Shown: one piece after another, positions 31,329 through 39,572 of the stretch
Position numbering within the stretch: position 1 is the first letter of the stretch
Layout of the letters: every line of letters starts with the position of its first letter
NCBI RefSeq assembly: GCF_002007105.1
Contig: NZ_MVBC01000009.1
Location: 124,001 to 188,000, forward strand
Direction: 5' to 3'
DNA length: 64,000 bases
Source: Hymenobacter sp. CRA2
Lineage (GTDB): Bacteria > Bacteroidota > Bacteroidia > Cytophagales > Hymenobacteraceae
Translations under genes and position numbers: made by a program
The notes under the pieces: generated by a model
The model's database searches: none
Told to the model about the DNA's origin: nothing
Seen by the model: the letters and a program-made list of their open reading frames with translations, nothing else

Positions 31329-32240
31329 CTACGAAGCTTCGCGTAGCGCTTCGCCCCTGAGCGAGCATTCCTCGGCGCCGATATCGTGCAGGTAGCGGCC
31401 TAAGCCGTCCTCCACGGTGGGCAACACGATGCCGCGGCCGCTGCTCAGGGCGCTGAAGGCCGGGCGCGGTGCCGGCCAGCGAAACTCGGCCGCCGGGCGC
31501 GGACGCACCAGCGCCGTATTGAGGCCGGCGGCTTCGGAGGCCATTTGGGCGAGTTGGGCCCAGGTGCAGGTGCCGCGGTTGGCAATGTGCCAGATGCCGC
31601 ATTCCTCGTCGATGAGCAAATCCAGCGCGGTGTTCACCAAATCGGGCACGTAGGTCGGGGAAATCTGCAGGTCGGCAGCGGCTTCGAATACGCGGCCGCC
31701 GCGCATGGCCTGCAGGGCATAGTGCACGAAGTTGTATTCGTCCCAGGGACCGAAAAAGGCGCTGGTACGCACTACCAGGGCTTGCGGCAGCGTCGTCAGC
31801 ACGTCGCGCTCGGCGAGGCTCTTGCTGCGGCCATACACGTTGAGTGGCCGTTTGGCGTCGTCCTCGGTGTAAGGCACCGACTGCTGCCCATCGAACACTA
31901 GGTCCGAAGAGAAAGTCAGCAGCTGGATGTCGCGGTGGGCGCAGGCTTCGGCCAGCACCTTCGGGCCGGTGGTATTCACGCGGTAGCATACGGCCGCATC
32001 GTTTTCAGCCTCGTCCACGCGCACGTAGCCGGCCGCGTTGACGATGGCCCAGGGGTTGTAGCGCTGCAGAGCCAGCTCTACGGCCACCGGATCGGCAATG
32101 TCAAGCTCCTCTCGGTTGAGGCAAACGGTGTGGAGGTTGCGGACCTCGCAGACGCGCTGAAACGCCCGGCCCAGGGTACCGTGGGCGCCGGTAATCAGCA
32201 GCGGCTGCGGCCCAGTCGCGGTTGACTGAATGGCATTCAT
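31329..32240 (-). CDS. RmlD-like sugar-nucleotide reductase (NAD(P)-dependent SDR)
   Basis: The 303-residue protein is an extended short-chain dehydrogenase of the dTDP-4-dehydrorhamnose reductase type. It has GAHGTLGRAFQ for nucleotide binding, the NAAGYVRVDEAENDA block, the catalytic region TFSSDLVFDG and YGRSK (YxxxK), and YVPDLVNTALDLL in the substrate lobe. RmlABC partners are absent, so rhamnose synthesis is not implied; another keto-sugar may be reduced. It starts 11 bp after the GH1-like gene and is the last gene of the glycan cluster. Homologous GH1-like and RmlD-like parts occur fused in some other bacteria (from memory), which supports a joint role. Confidence 0.82.
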   Translation of the reverse strand: MNAIQSTATGPQPLLITGAHGTLGRAFQRVCEVRNLHTVCLNREELDIADPVAVELALQRYNPWAIVNAAGYVRVDEAENDAAVCYRVNTTGPKVLAEACAHRDIQLLTFSSDLVFDGQQSVPYTEDDAKRPLNVYGRSKSLAERDVLTTLPQALVVRTSAFFGPWDEYNFVHYALQAMRGGRVFEAAADLQISPTYVPDLVNTALDLLIDEECGIWHIANRGTCTWAQLAQMASEAAGLNTALVRPRPAAEFRWPAPRPAFSALSSGRGIVLPTVEDGLGRYLHDIGAEECSLRGEALREAS

Positions 32241-32251
32241 AGCTAGGTGGG

Positions 32252-33541
32252 TTAGGCGGATTGGAAGTGGCGGTAGGCAAAGCGGTTGGGCCGTTGCCAC
32301 CAACCAGCGCCTTCCAGGACGGGGTGATGGTAAGGAAGGTTATTGGCCAGGTGCTGCACCATTTTGAACAAGGCCGTGCGGCGGGGCTGCCCGCTGCGCA
32401 CGTCGAAGACGCCCGTTTCGTAGGTACCGTCGCGGGTGAGCAGGGTATCCCAGTTGAAGGCGCCGAACAAAGCCCACACAGTTACGGCGCGCATATCGGC
32501 ACCTGTTTCCTGCACGGCGTTGGCGGCATCCCAGGCCTGCTGCAGCCAGCGCATTTGTTCCTCGCGGGTGCAGGCCAGCTGTACTTCCGTAATGGCCAGC
32601 GGGATTTGGTAGCGTTGCCAGGCTTCCAGCAGCAGCGTGCGCAGGCCGGCCAGCTCCAGCGGCTCCACCCGTACGGCCTCCACGTCGGCATAACGGTCGA
32701 CCTCATTGCTGCCTATGCTGTGCGAGGGGTATTGCTCTACTCGTTCGTCAAGAAACCGCTCGCTGGTCACGTAGTAGTTGATGCCCAGAATGTCGGGCGG
32801 CAACGGTACCTGCACCAATGCGCTCAGCTCTTCTGCGGTAGCCCCGTGCTCCATGAGGTAGCTATACAGCATATGCTTGGGCGTTACGCGGCCGCAGAGC
32901 AAATCGTAGCTGAGCCAGCGCCGCTGGTTTTCGAAGTCGGCTTGGTACACCAGCTGCGGCGTGCTGTAAATCTTGCCCAGGTCCTCGGTCTGCACCAGCC
33001 TGGCCTCTGGATTCACTTCCCGAATGGCCAGCATGGCTTCCTTAGTGGCCTGAACCTGATGCAATAACATGCGCACAAAGGCGTTATCACCGTGGCTGTG
33101 CGGATACCACAGGCCGTACAGGCCGCTGAAGCGGGCCGTGGTCAGCGGTTCGTTTACGGGCGTGTAGTGCGTCACCCAAGGGTAACGCTCGGCCACCATC
33201 CGCGCGAAGCGGGCCAATCCCGTCACGAAGCTGGGTTGGTCCATGGCCGTGTAGCGCGGTCCGCTGCCGTGGTGCACCAGCCCTACGATGGGGTCGATGC
33301 CCAACTCACGTAGGCGGTGCATCCGCTCATCGGTCCACGACCAGTCTGGGTTGTCCAGGGTTTCGGGCGCGACGTTTTCCCAAAGCACGGGGTAGCGCAG
33401 CTTACGCACCCCGAGCTCGGCAATTTCGTCTAAGTCCGACAGGCGCGTGCGGTGCCCGCTTAGGCGGGTCTGGTCGGAAAAATCATCTTGCACGCGTCGA
33501 ATGCTGCACTCGACGCCGCCCCACATTTCCAGTTTTGCCAT
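32252..33541 (-). CDS. GH1-like (beta-glucosidase fold) protein
   Basis: The 429-residue protein resembles family 1 glycosyl hydrolases. The acid/base motif is present as YTPVNEPLTTARF (Glu131) and a nucleophile-like ITEVQL holds Glu320, where classical members have ITENG. WENVAPETLDNPDWSWTDER and INYYVTSERFLDERV also fit. There is no signal peptide, so it acts in the cytoplasm beside nucleotide-sugar enzymes rather than on external polysaccharide, suggesting a transglycosylating or regulatory role (inference). ATG at 33541 gives the expected MAKLEMWGGVEC start; an upstream ATG at 33574 lies inside a hairpin. It sits between glf and the RmlD-like gene. Confidence 0.78.
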   Translation of the reverse strand: MAKLEMWGGVECSIRRVQDDFSDQTRLSGHRTRLSDLDEIAELGVRKLRYPVLWENVAPETLDNPDWSWTDERMHRLRELGIDPIVGLVHHGSGPRYTAMDQPSFVTGLARFARMVAERYPWVTHYTPVNEPLTTARFSGLYGLWYPHSHGDNAFVRMLLHQVQATKEAMLAIREVNPEARLVQTEDLGKIYSTPQLVYQADFENQRRWLSYDLLCGRVTPKHMLYSYLMEHGATAEELSALVQVPLPPDILGINYYVTSERFLDERVEQYPSHSIGSNEVDRYADVEAVRVEPLELAGLRTLLLEAWQRYQIPLAITEVQLACTREEQMRWLQQAWDAANAVQETGADMRAVTVWALFGAFNWDTLLTRDGTYETGVFDVRSGQPRRTALFKMVQHLANNLPYHHPVLEGAGWWQRPNRFAYRHFQSA

Positions 33542-33554
33542 GCGCAATAAAAAG

Positions 33555-33596
33555 CCGCGGGGTGTAGCAAGCACGGCAAACTGCTACACCCCGCGG
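33555..33596 (-). terminator. Terminator-like hairpin between glf and the GH1-like gene
   Basis: The perfect 15-bp arms 33555-33569 and 33582-33596 are followed on the minus strand by CTTTTTATT. It looks like a full intrinsic terminator for glf, yet its T-tract ends about 7 nt before the GH1-like ATG, leaving no room for a separate promoter. Read-through or attenuation is implied. Confidence 0.75.
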
Positions 33597-33607
33597 GTTA
33601 AGTGAAA

Positions 33608-34795
33608 TTAAGCTTTCTTCTTGTCCGGGTCGCGGGGGAGCAGCTTTTCCATCAAGCTGGCCGAGCCGGTAATAGTCGGTTTTTTGGGTTGCTGAGCCTC
33701 TTCGGATTTCTCCGTAAGCTTCTTGTACAGCGTCAGCGCCTGGGCCACTACCTGGTCCATGTTGTAGTACTTGTAGGTGGCCAAGCGGCCTACGAAGTGC
33801 ACGTTGGGCGTTTCGTCAGCCAGCTTCTTGTACTTGTTGTACAGTTCGGCGTTTTCCGGCTTCGGAATCGGGTAGTACGGGTCGCCCTCGGCCTTCGGAA
33901 ACTCATACACGAGGCTGGTCTTGGGGTGCTGCTGCCCCGTCAGCGCCTTGAACTCCGTGATGCGGGTGTACAGGTGCTCGTTGGGGTAGTTTACCACCGG
34001 GGCTTCCAGATGCTGCTCCTTGTTCAAGGTCTCGTGCTTGAACTCCAGTGAGCGGTAAGGCAGCTTGCCGAACTTGTAGTCGAAGTACTCATCCACGGGA
34101 CCGGTGAAGATCATTTCCTTGAACGGAATGACATTCACGATTTCGTGGTAATCCGTGTTGAGCATCACCTTGATGTTCGGGTGGTCGAGCATCTTCTCGA
34201 ACATCTTGGTGTAGCCGTGCAGGGGCATGGCCTGGTAGGTGTCGGTGAAGTAGCGCCGGTCGCGGTTGGTGCGGGTAGGCACGCGCGAGGTCACCGACTT
34301 ATCCAGCTCCGAAGGGTCGAGGCCCCACTGCTTGCGGGTGTAGTTGCGGAAGAACTTCTCGTACAGCTCGCGGCCCACTTTGCTCACCACCACGTCTTCC
34401 GACGTCTTGATGACCGGCACTTCCTCGGCTTGCGACTCGAAGAAGGCATCGACCTCGAAGGAGGTCATGTTGGTGCCGTACAGCTTGTTGATGGTGTCCA
34501 GGTTGATCGGAATCGGCACGTGCTGTCCATCCACCGAGGCCAGTACCCAGTGCTCGTAGGGGCGCCAATCGGTGAAGTTGGAGAGGTATTCGAATACCTC
34601 TTTGGAGTTCGTGTGGAAGATGTGCGGTCCGTACTTGTGCACGAGGATGCCTTCCTCGTTGTAGTGGTCGAAAGCGTTGCCAGCCATGTGGTTGCGCTTG
34701 TCGATGATCAGCACTTTTTTGTTCGAACGCGTGGCCAACCGCTCGGCTAGTACGCTGCCGGCAAAGCCGGCCCCGACGATCAGATAGTCAAACAT
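33608..34795 (-). CDS. glf: UDP-galactopyranose mutase
   Basis: Glf is a flavoenzyme that converts UDP-galactopyranose to UDP-galactofuranose. The 395-residue protein begins with the FAD-binding FDYLIVGAGFAGSVLAERLA and shows the family landmarks KRNHMAGNAFDHYNEEGILVHKYGPHIFHT, NFTDWRPYEHWVLA, GLDPSELDKSVTSRVPTRTNRDRRYFTDTYQAMP and the C-terminal NVHFVGRLATYKYYNMDQVVAQAL. It is a soluble cytoplasmic enzyme with a slightly extended Lys-rich tail. It lies between a GT4-like glycosyltransferase gene upstream and the GH1-like gene, which points to a galactofuranose-containing surface glycan. Confidence 0.97.
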   Translation of the reverse strand: MFDYLIVGAGFAGSVLAERLATRSNKKVLIIDKRNHMAGNAFDHYNEEGILVHKYGPHIFHTNSKEVFEYLSNFTDWRPYEHWVLASVDGQHVPIPINLDTINKLYGTNMTSFEVDAFFESQAEEVPVIKTSEDVVVSKVGRELYEKFFRNYTRKQWGLDPSELDKSVTSRVPTRTNRDRRYFTDTYQAMPLHGYTKMFEKMLDHPNIKVMLNTDYHEIVNVIPFKEMIFTGPVDEYFDYKFGKLPYRSLEFKHETLNKEQHLEAPVVNYPNEHLYTRITEFKALTGQQHPKTSLVYEFPKAEGDPYYPIPKPENAELYNKYKKLADETPNVHFVGRLATYKYYNMDQVVAQALTLYKKLTEKSEEAQQPKKPTITGSASLMEKLLPRDPDKKKA

Positions 34796-34869
34796 AGCTC
34801 CGGGGGAAGGTGGTGATTTGGATGTGTGAAGTCTTGGCGGCGGCGGTAGCAGCGCGCGGAAAGTTTGGG

Positions 34870-36105
34870 TTAGGCCTTGGCCTTTTTAAGCTCAGCTTGC
34901 ATCAGGTCGACCATGTTCTGCCAGGTTTGGTCCCAGGAAATGGTGCTCAGGTATTCGTCCACGCCGGGCAGCCAGTTGGGGTCGGCTTCGTCCTGCAGGG
35001 CTTTTTCGATGCCTTGTTCGAATGATTGGGCATCGGCGGCGATGTGCACGAGGCCCAGTTCACCGTAGGGGCGCACCACATCGCGGATGGGCGTGCTCAC
35101 CACGGGGCGGCCGGCAGCCAGGTACTCGGGCGTCTTGGTCGGTGAGATGAACTTGGTGCTTTCGTTGTCGGCGAAGAGCAGCGTGGCCACATCCCAGCCT
35201 TTGAGATAAGAAGGCAGCTCCTTGTAGTCTTTGCCACCGAGGTAGTGGATGTTGGCACCCTGCGGCAGCGTGGCCGGGTCGATTTTCACAACCGGGCCGA
35301 TGATGACGAACTGCCAATCGGGGCGAGCAGTGGCCAGCTGGCGCACCAGCTCGATATCGAGGCGCTCATCCACCACGCCGAAGAAGCCAACGCGTGGGTG
35401 CGGAATCGAAGCCTGGTCTGCGGGGTCCTTCATCTGCGGGTCGCGGGCCTGCCCGAAGTGGGCTTTGTCGATGCTGCTCGGGAAGGCATGTGCACTGTGG
35501 TGCTGCTTGGTCTTGGCTTCGTACAAGCTTTGGCCGCCGGTGAAAACCAGCTGCGCTTTTTTGAACAATTCCTGCTCGCGGCTGCGCAATTCCGGGTGGG
35601 CGCCCTTGAAGCTGGCCAGCTCGTCCATGCAGTCGTAGATGGTCAGCGCGGGCTTAAACTGCCGCGACTTGGCCAGGAACATGGGCGAGTAGTACCAGGC
35701 AATGAAATCTTTGATGTTTTCCTTCTCGAAGTATTCGTTCAGGATGTCAGCCTGCGTTTGGTCGGCGGCTTCTTCGGCCAGGCCTTCGGGCAGGTGTACC
35801 ACCACGATTTTCAAGCGGCCTTCCTCGCGGTCCTTGATTTCGAGCCAGGGCTGCATGCTTTTGTCGCCCCAGTGCGTGCACGGTTCCTCTACATAAAACA
35901 CCCGCGTGTGCTTGGCAAAACGCGAGAGCAAGTGCTGCGGGCGCTGCCACACAAAGTCCCAATGCAAGTGCGCGAAACACACCAGGTCGGGCAGCTGACC
36001 GTTCGTGGCGGCATTGTCGTTGGTGGTAGAATCGGCAACCGCTGAGGACTCAGGCGAGGTGTTGGGTGTCGCCGACGGATAAGTCGGGGCATCGAGTAGG
36101 GACAT
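34870..36105 (-). CDS. GT4-like glycosyltransferase
   Basis: The 411-residue protein has a Ser/Thr-rich N-terminal arm (1-37), then PDLVCFAHLHWDFVWQRPQHLLSRFAK, typical of a GT-B glycosyltransferase group found next to glf. Further marks are YYSPMFLAKS, LTIYDCMDELASF, the second-domain start HPRVGFFGVVDERLDIELV, and the donor-binding STKFISPTKTPEYLAAGRPVVSTPI with the E-x7-E-like acidic pair partly replaced. It is cytosolic or peripheral at the membrane. It heads the cluster and is probably the first gene of the transcript that continues to glf (74 bp gap). The donor could be UDP-galactofuranose, which is inference. Confidence 0.85.
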   Translation of the reverse strand: MSLLDAPTYPSATPNTSPESSAVADSTTNDNAATNGQLPDLVCFAHLHWDFVWQRPQHLLSRFAKHTRVFYVEEPCTHWGDKSMQPWLEIKDREEGRLKIVVVHLPEGLAEEAADQTQADILNEYFEKENIKDFIAWYYSPMFLAKSRQFKPALTIYDCMDELASFKGAHPELRSREQELFKKAQLVFTGGQSLYEAKTKQHHSAHAFPSSIDKAHFGQARDPQMKDPADQASIPHPRVGFFGVVDERLDIELVRQLATARPDWQFVIIGPVVKIDPATLPQGANIHYLGGKDYKELPSYLKGWDVATLLFADNESTKFISPTKTPEYLAAGRPVVSTPIRDVVRPYGELGLVHIAADAQSFEQGIEKALQDEADPNWLPGVDEYLSTISWDQTWQNMVDLMQAELKKAKA

Positions 36106-36275
36106 GCGAATCAGGCGTCAAAAGTTTTGGCGATAGGTGCGGTCTAAAAATGTTGGTCGGCTCGGTTACACGGCCCTTCTCAACCAAGCGCGGCATATAG
36201 GCATACGCAGCTGCTTCCAAAAAGGATACTACCCGTCGAATGTTCTCAGCGCCGGAGGCGCGAACGGCATAAAAA
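36106..36275. other. Noncoding gap upstream of the glycan cluster
   Basis: This stretch should carry the promoter of the glycosyltransferase gene. AAACTTTTG on the minus strand near 36119-36127 is one mismatch from a -7 box. Short open frames here do not look coding. Confidence 0.4.
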
Positions 36276-36295
36276 AGCGGGCCTATCGGCCCGCT
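36276..36295 (-). terminator. Intrinsic terminator overlapping the GNAT stop codon
   Basis: The 8-bp arms AGCGGGCC (36276-36283) and GGCCCGCT (36288-36295) close a 4-nt loop. On the minus strand the stem is followed by TTTTTT. The stop codon of the GNAT gene lies at the loop. Confidence 0.8.
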
Positions 36296-36810
36296 AACAC
36301 GCACTGCATTTCCACGGCATCTTCCCAGCCCACATCCGTACTAAGCCACTGATGGCGAAGCCCTACGCGACGAAAACCGACCTTCCGAAAGAGCTGCAAA
36401 CTAGCCCGATTACTGGCGGCCACGGTGCAATAGATCTGATGTAAATGCAACGTACGTCGCGCATAATTCAACGTCAGGTGCAGGGCTTCGTCGGCGTAAC
36501 CCTGGCGCCGCTCCCCGCGCAGCACCATAATGCCCACGGCCGCGCGACGGTGGTGCGGCTCGAAGTTGAACAAGTCTACGGTGCCCACGGCCGCGTTGTC
36601 GCTCTGCCGGCAGATGACCAAGCGCAACTGCCGCACTTCGTAAAAATCGGCGGCGGCGTGCTCCAGGTAGCGCTGCAGCGAAAACAGCGAAATCGGCGTG
36701 AGCGTGTCGCTGGCCAGGCCCCATACGCTCGCGTCGTTTTCGATCTGGTAGAGGAATTTCAGGTCCTCGACTTCGAGGGCGCGCAGGTAAATCGTGTCGC
36801 CGCGCAGCAT
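36283..36810 (-). CDS. GNAT-family N-acetyltransferase (RimJ/SpeG-like)
   Basis: The 175-residue protein has the GNAT fold: an N-terminal YLRALEVEDLKFLYQIEND, VICRQSDNAAVGTVDLFNFEPHHRRAAVGIMVL, the acetyl-CoA P-loop-like RGERRQGYADEALHLTL and the last motif LHQIYCTVAASNRASLQLFRKVGFRRVG. It most resembles RimJ/SpeG-type acetyltransferases that modify protein N-termini or polyamines; the acceptor is not readable. It follows dapF by 3 bp on the same strand, so the two should be co-transcribed, and it ends within a terminator. Confidence 0.88.
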   Translation of the reverse strand: MLRGDTIYLRALEVEDLKFLYQIENDASVWGLASDTLTPISLFSLQRYLEHAAADFYEVRQLRLVICRQSDNAAVGTVDLFNFEPHHRRAAVGIMVLRGERRQGYADEALHLTLNYARRTLHLHQIYCTVAASNRASLQLFRKVGFRRVGLRHQWLSTDVGWEDAVEMQCVLAGR

Positions 36811-36813
36811 AGC

Positions 36814-37602
36814 TTACAGCGCAATGTTGCCCTCGAATACGAACTCCGCCGGACCATTCAGGTACACGTCGACGAACGAGCCATCGGCCTGCAGGGCAAA
36901 CGAAACGGACAAGTCGCCGCCGATGGTGCGCAGCGGCACGGGGCTCACAGCACCGCGGCGTGCGGCAGCCAGCGCTACGGCCGTCACGCCGGTGCCGCAG
37001 GAGAAAGTTTCGTCCTCCACGCCACGCTCGTAGGTGCGCACCTGCCAAGGCTGGCCGGTCTGCTGCGGCTCCTCCACGAAGTTGACGTTGGTGCCGCCCC
37101 GCTCGCGGAAATGCTCGCCGAAGCGCACGGCCCGGCCTTCGGCGTACACGTTGTGCTCAGCCAAAGTGCTAGCAGGCAAAAAGCGGACGATGTGTGGGGA
37201 GCCGGTATTAAGAAATATGCCATCGGGCATTTCCTGCTGGCCGGCCACGTCAATCATGCGCAGGCGCACCAGTCCGTCGGCATCCACGCTGGCTTCGTGG
37301 GGGCCGTCGGCAGCGAGGAAGCGGGCTTGGTTCTGAATCACGCCGAGCTGCTTGGCAAAAGCCACCGTGCAACGGCCGCCGTTCCCGCACATCGAGCCCA
37401 CGTAGCCGTCGGCGTTGTAGTACACCATTTCGAAGTCGAAATCGGGTAGGGTACGCAGTAGGATAAGGCCGTCGGCCCCGATGCCGCGGCGCCGGTCGCA
37501 GAGGCGACGCACGAGGGCGTAATCGTCGGCAGGAAAGGTGCGGCTGCGGTCGTCAATCATGACGAAGTCGTTGCCGGTGCCCTGGTATTTGTAGAAACGC
37601 AT
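36814..37602 (-). CDS. dapF: Diaminopimelate epimerase
   Basis: DapF interconverts LL- and meso-diaminopimelate in lysine and peptidoglycan synthesis. The 262-residue protein shows both catalytic cysteines in their usual settings: SMCGNGGRC (Cys72) and FSCGTGVTA (Cys202). Other family sequences are KYQGTGNDFVMID, RRGIGADGLILL, NTGSPHIV and RGGTNVNFVE. It is a soluble dimeric enzyme. Upstream it is preceded by DinB (21 bp after its stop) and downstream it meets the GNAT gene, so a DinB-dapF-GNAT transcript ending at 36276 is likely. Confidence 0.97.
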   Translation of the reverse strand: MRFYKYQGTGNDFVMIDDRSRTFPADDYALVRRLCDRRRGIGADGLILLRTLPDFDFEMVYYNADGYVGSMCGNGGRCTVAFAKQLGVIQNQARFLAADGPHEASVDADGLVRLRMIDVAGQQEMPDGIFLNTGSPHIVRFLPASTLAEHNVYAEGRAVRFGEHFRERGGTNVNFVEEPQQTGQPWQVRTYERGVEDETFSCGTGVTAVALAAARRGAVSPVPLRTIGGDLSVSFALQADGSFVDVYLNGPAEFVFEGNIAL

Positions 37603-37623
37603 GACTAAGCGAGGAAAAAGCTG

Positions 37624-38106
37624 TCAGACTAGTTTGCGCAGCAGCGCCACTTGCCCGGCGTGGTAGAGATAGTGCTGCGCGAGGCCGTGCAACAATACAT
37701 AAATCGAAACACCCGTTCCATCGGCGCGGTTGCGCTCCGCGCCGAGAACTTCGTCGAGGTCTTTTTCGTGCAGGGCCTGCACGGCCGTCAGCAGCCGTTC
37801 GTGCGCTTTGGCGAGGTCAGTCTGAGTTTGTTGCCAGACGGCTTCGTCGGCCAGCAGCGGCACGGCGGGCCAGTCTTCGCCCTCGATGGGCACGTGGTAG
37901 CGCTGCTCCAGCCGCACGCGCCCGGTGTCTACCCAAGTACGCAGGTGCAGCACGATTTCCCAGATACTGTGCGCCGGCGGGATGGGCCGGGCAGCTGCCT
38001 GCGCGGCGGAAAGACCAATCAGCGTAGCCAGCAACGACGGACCCGACCAAGCGTCGCCGTCGAAGGCGCGTTCGAGTTGATCGAGGATGCGGGGTAGTTC
38101 AGCCAT
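37624..38106 (-). CDS. DinB-family four-helix protein
   Basis: The 160-residue protein has the DinB/YfiT four-helix layout with the metal-binding histidine triad spread as His in PPAHSIWEIVLHL and a C-terminal LLHGLAQHYLYHAGQVALLRK, which contains the HxxxH pair. Family members include thiol-dependent hydrolases or transferases; DNA-damage induction is known only for the founding gene and should not be assumed. It is soluble. It is the first gene of the DinB-dapF-GNAT unit. Confidence 0.82.
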   Translation of the reverse strand: MAELPRILDQLERAFDGDAWSGPSLLATLIGLSAAQAAARPIPPAHSIWEIVLHLRTWVDTGRVRLEQRYHVPIEGEDWPAVPLLADEAVWQQTQTDLAKAHERLLTAVQALHEKDLDEVLGAERNRADGTGVSIYVLLHGLAQHYLYHAGQVALLRKLV

Positions 38107-38130
38107 AACGGTTTGTCATTGTAAAACCAC

Positions 38131-38508
38131 TCACTGGAAAAAAAGCAGCCCCAACAGGCCAACGAAAGCCAGCAAGACATAAGCCGAGGCCCAAGGCATC
38201 AGGGCGGCCATGCGCGGCCGCCGATACAATTCATAGAACTCCCCTACTGCGTCGCGGCGCCAATACACCAGCAGATAATTCAGCAGCAGGCCCAGCACCC
38301 CGATGCCGGCCAATACTTCCTCCTCGCCCAAGCCTCCTGCGTTGCGGCTCGTGTAGCAGTGGCGCAGTAGCAAGGGAGCCATGGCATGAAGCGTAAGCAG
38401 GCACGTGGCCGCCATAAAGGTGTTGTGCTTGTCTTTAGAAGCATCTACCCACCACCGCTCCATAAAACAGTAAATAATGGCGTTCAGCCAGACCAAAGGA
38501 GTGCGCAT
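38131..38508 (-). CDS. Small hypothetical membrane protein
   Basis: The 125-residue protein has hydrophobic segments TFMAATCLLTLHAMAPLLL, EVLAGIGVLGLLLNYLLVYW and AYVLLAFVGLLGLLFF, so three likely membrane helices. A loop reads RRDAVGEFYELYRRPRM. No family was recognised. I place the start at the ATG at 38508; an open frame extends to 38601 but would cross the promoter region of the divergent methyltransferase gene. A -7 box (TACCTTTG) on its strand lies at 38570-38577. Confidence 0.62.
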   Translation of the reverse strand: MRTPLVWLNAIIYCFMERWWVDASKDKHNTFMAATCLLTLHAMAPLLLRHCYTSRNAGGLGEEEVLAGIGVLGLLLNYLLVYWRRDAVGEFYELYRRPRMAALMPWASAYVLLAFVGLLGLLFFQ

Positions 38509-38539
38509 CTTCCTCGATGACGCTTCCTGACTTGAAGCG

Positions 38540-38547
38540 TACCTTTG
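38540..38547 (+). promoter_or_regulatory. -7 box TACCTTTG for the methyltransferase gene
   Basis: A perfect TAnnTTTG element lies 34 bp upstream of the ATG at 38582. It faces a second identical box on the other strand at 38570-38577. Confidence 0.55.
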
Positions 38548-38569
38548 CCGGCCCGCTCGGCGGGTACAC

Positions 38570-38577
38570 CAAAGGTA
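38570..38577 (-). promoter_or_regulatory. -7 box TACCTTTG for the membrane-protein gene
   Basis: A perfect TAnnTTTG on the minus strand lies 61 bp upstream of the ATG at 38508. The two boxes point towards each other, so the predicted transcripts would overlap by about 10 nt at their 5' ends. Confidence 0.5.
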
Positions 38578-38581
38578 GCGC

Positions 38582-39475
38582 ATGTACTCTTTCCTGACCA
38601 CCAGTCCCTGGCCCGACTACGAGCTGCTTGACAGCGGCAACTTCCAAAAGCTGGAGCGCTTCGGCCGCTACGTGCTCAGCCGCCCCGAGCCGCAGGCCGT
38701 GTGGGACCCGCACCTGCCCAAGAGCGAGTGGGACCGGGCGCACGCCACGTTTACCCGCGAAAAGGGCGCCAACGCCGCCACCGAAAAGGGCCAGTGGCGC
38801 CTCAAGCCGGGCATGGCCGAGCAGTGGGTTATCAGCTACGAGCGGCCCGACGGGCTGAAGCTGCGCTTCCGCCTTGGTTTGTCGTCGTTTAAGCACGTGG
38901 GCCTGTTTCCGGAGCAGGACCCGAACTGGCAATTCATCTACGAGCAGACGCAAAAGCGCCGCGCCGAAAAGCCGCGGGTGCTGAACCTGTTTGCCTACAC
39001 CGGCGCGGCCACGCTGGCTGCCCGCGCTGCCGGCGCCGACGTCACCCACCTTGACTCGGTGAAGCAGGTGAACTTCTGGGCCCGCGACAACATGGAAGCC
39101 TCCGGCCTCGACGGGGTACGCTGGCTGGTGGAAGACGCCTTCAAGTACGTGCAGCGCGAAGTAAAGCGCGGCAACAAATACCAGGGCCTTATCCTCGACC
39201 CGCCCGCTTACGGCCGCGGCCCCACCGGCGAGAAGTGGCAGCTGGAAGACCAGCTCAACGAGATGCTCAAGCTGTGCCGCGAGCTGCTCGATCCGCAGGA
39301 CCACTTCTACGTCATCAACCTGTACTCCATCGGCTACTCGGCGCTGATTCTGGATAACCTGATCGACACGATTTACGCGCCCTACGGCCGGCAGCGCGAA
39401 ATCGGGGAAATCTACCTGCACGACAAGGGCCAGCGCAAGCTGCCGCTCGGCACATTCTGCCGGTTTGCCACGTAG
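38582..39475 (+). CDS. Class I SAM-dependent methyltransferase (RlmI/COG1092-like)
   Basis: The 297-residue enzyme has a Rossmann methyltransferase core with VLNLFAYTGAATLAARAAGADVTHLDS for SAM binding, NMEASGLDGVRWLVEDAFKYV, and the LILDPPAYGRGP motif typical of RNA or nucleobase methyltransferases of the RlmI/RsmD-like COG1092 group. It lacks the N-terminal PUA domain of RlmI, so the substrate may differ. It is cytoplasmic and divergent from the small membrane protein; the Ppx/GppA gene follows about 97 bp downstream. Confidence 0.87.
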   Translation: MYSFLTTSPWPDYELLDSGNFQKLERFGRYVLSRPEPQAVWDPHLPKSEWDRAHATFTREKGANAATEKGQWRLKPGMAEQWVISYERPDGLKLRFRLGLSSFKHVGLFPEQDPNWQFIYEQTQKRRAEKPRVLNLFAYTGAATLAARAAGADVTHLDSVKQVNFWARDNMEASGLDGVRWLVEDAFKYVQREVKRGNKYQGLILDPPAYGRGPTGEKWQLEDQLNEMLKLCRELLDPQDHFYVINLYSIGYSALILDNLIDTIYAPYGRQREIGEIYLHDKGQRKLPLGTFCRFAT

Positions 39476-39572
39476 GGCGTAATTCCGCCTCGACGCTCCG
39501 GCATCTTATCTTGCCCCTCGTCGGGCGGCCCGCCGCCTGCTTTCTGCTCACCTGCCACTTGTAATCCGTCAC

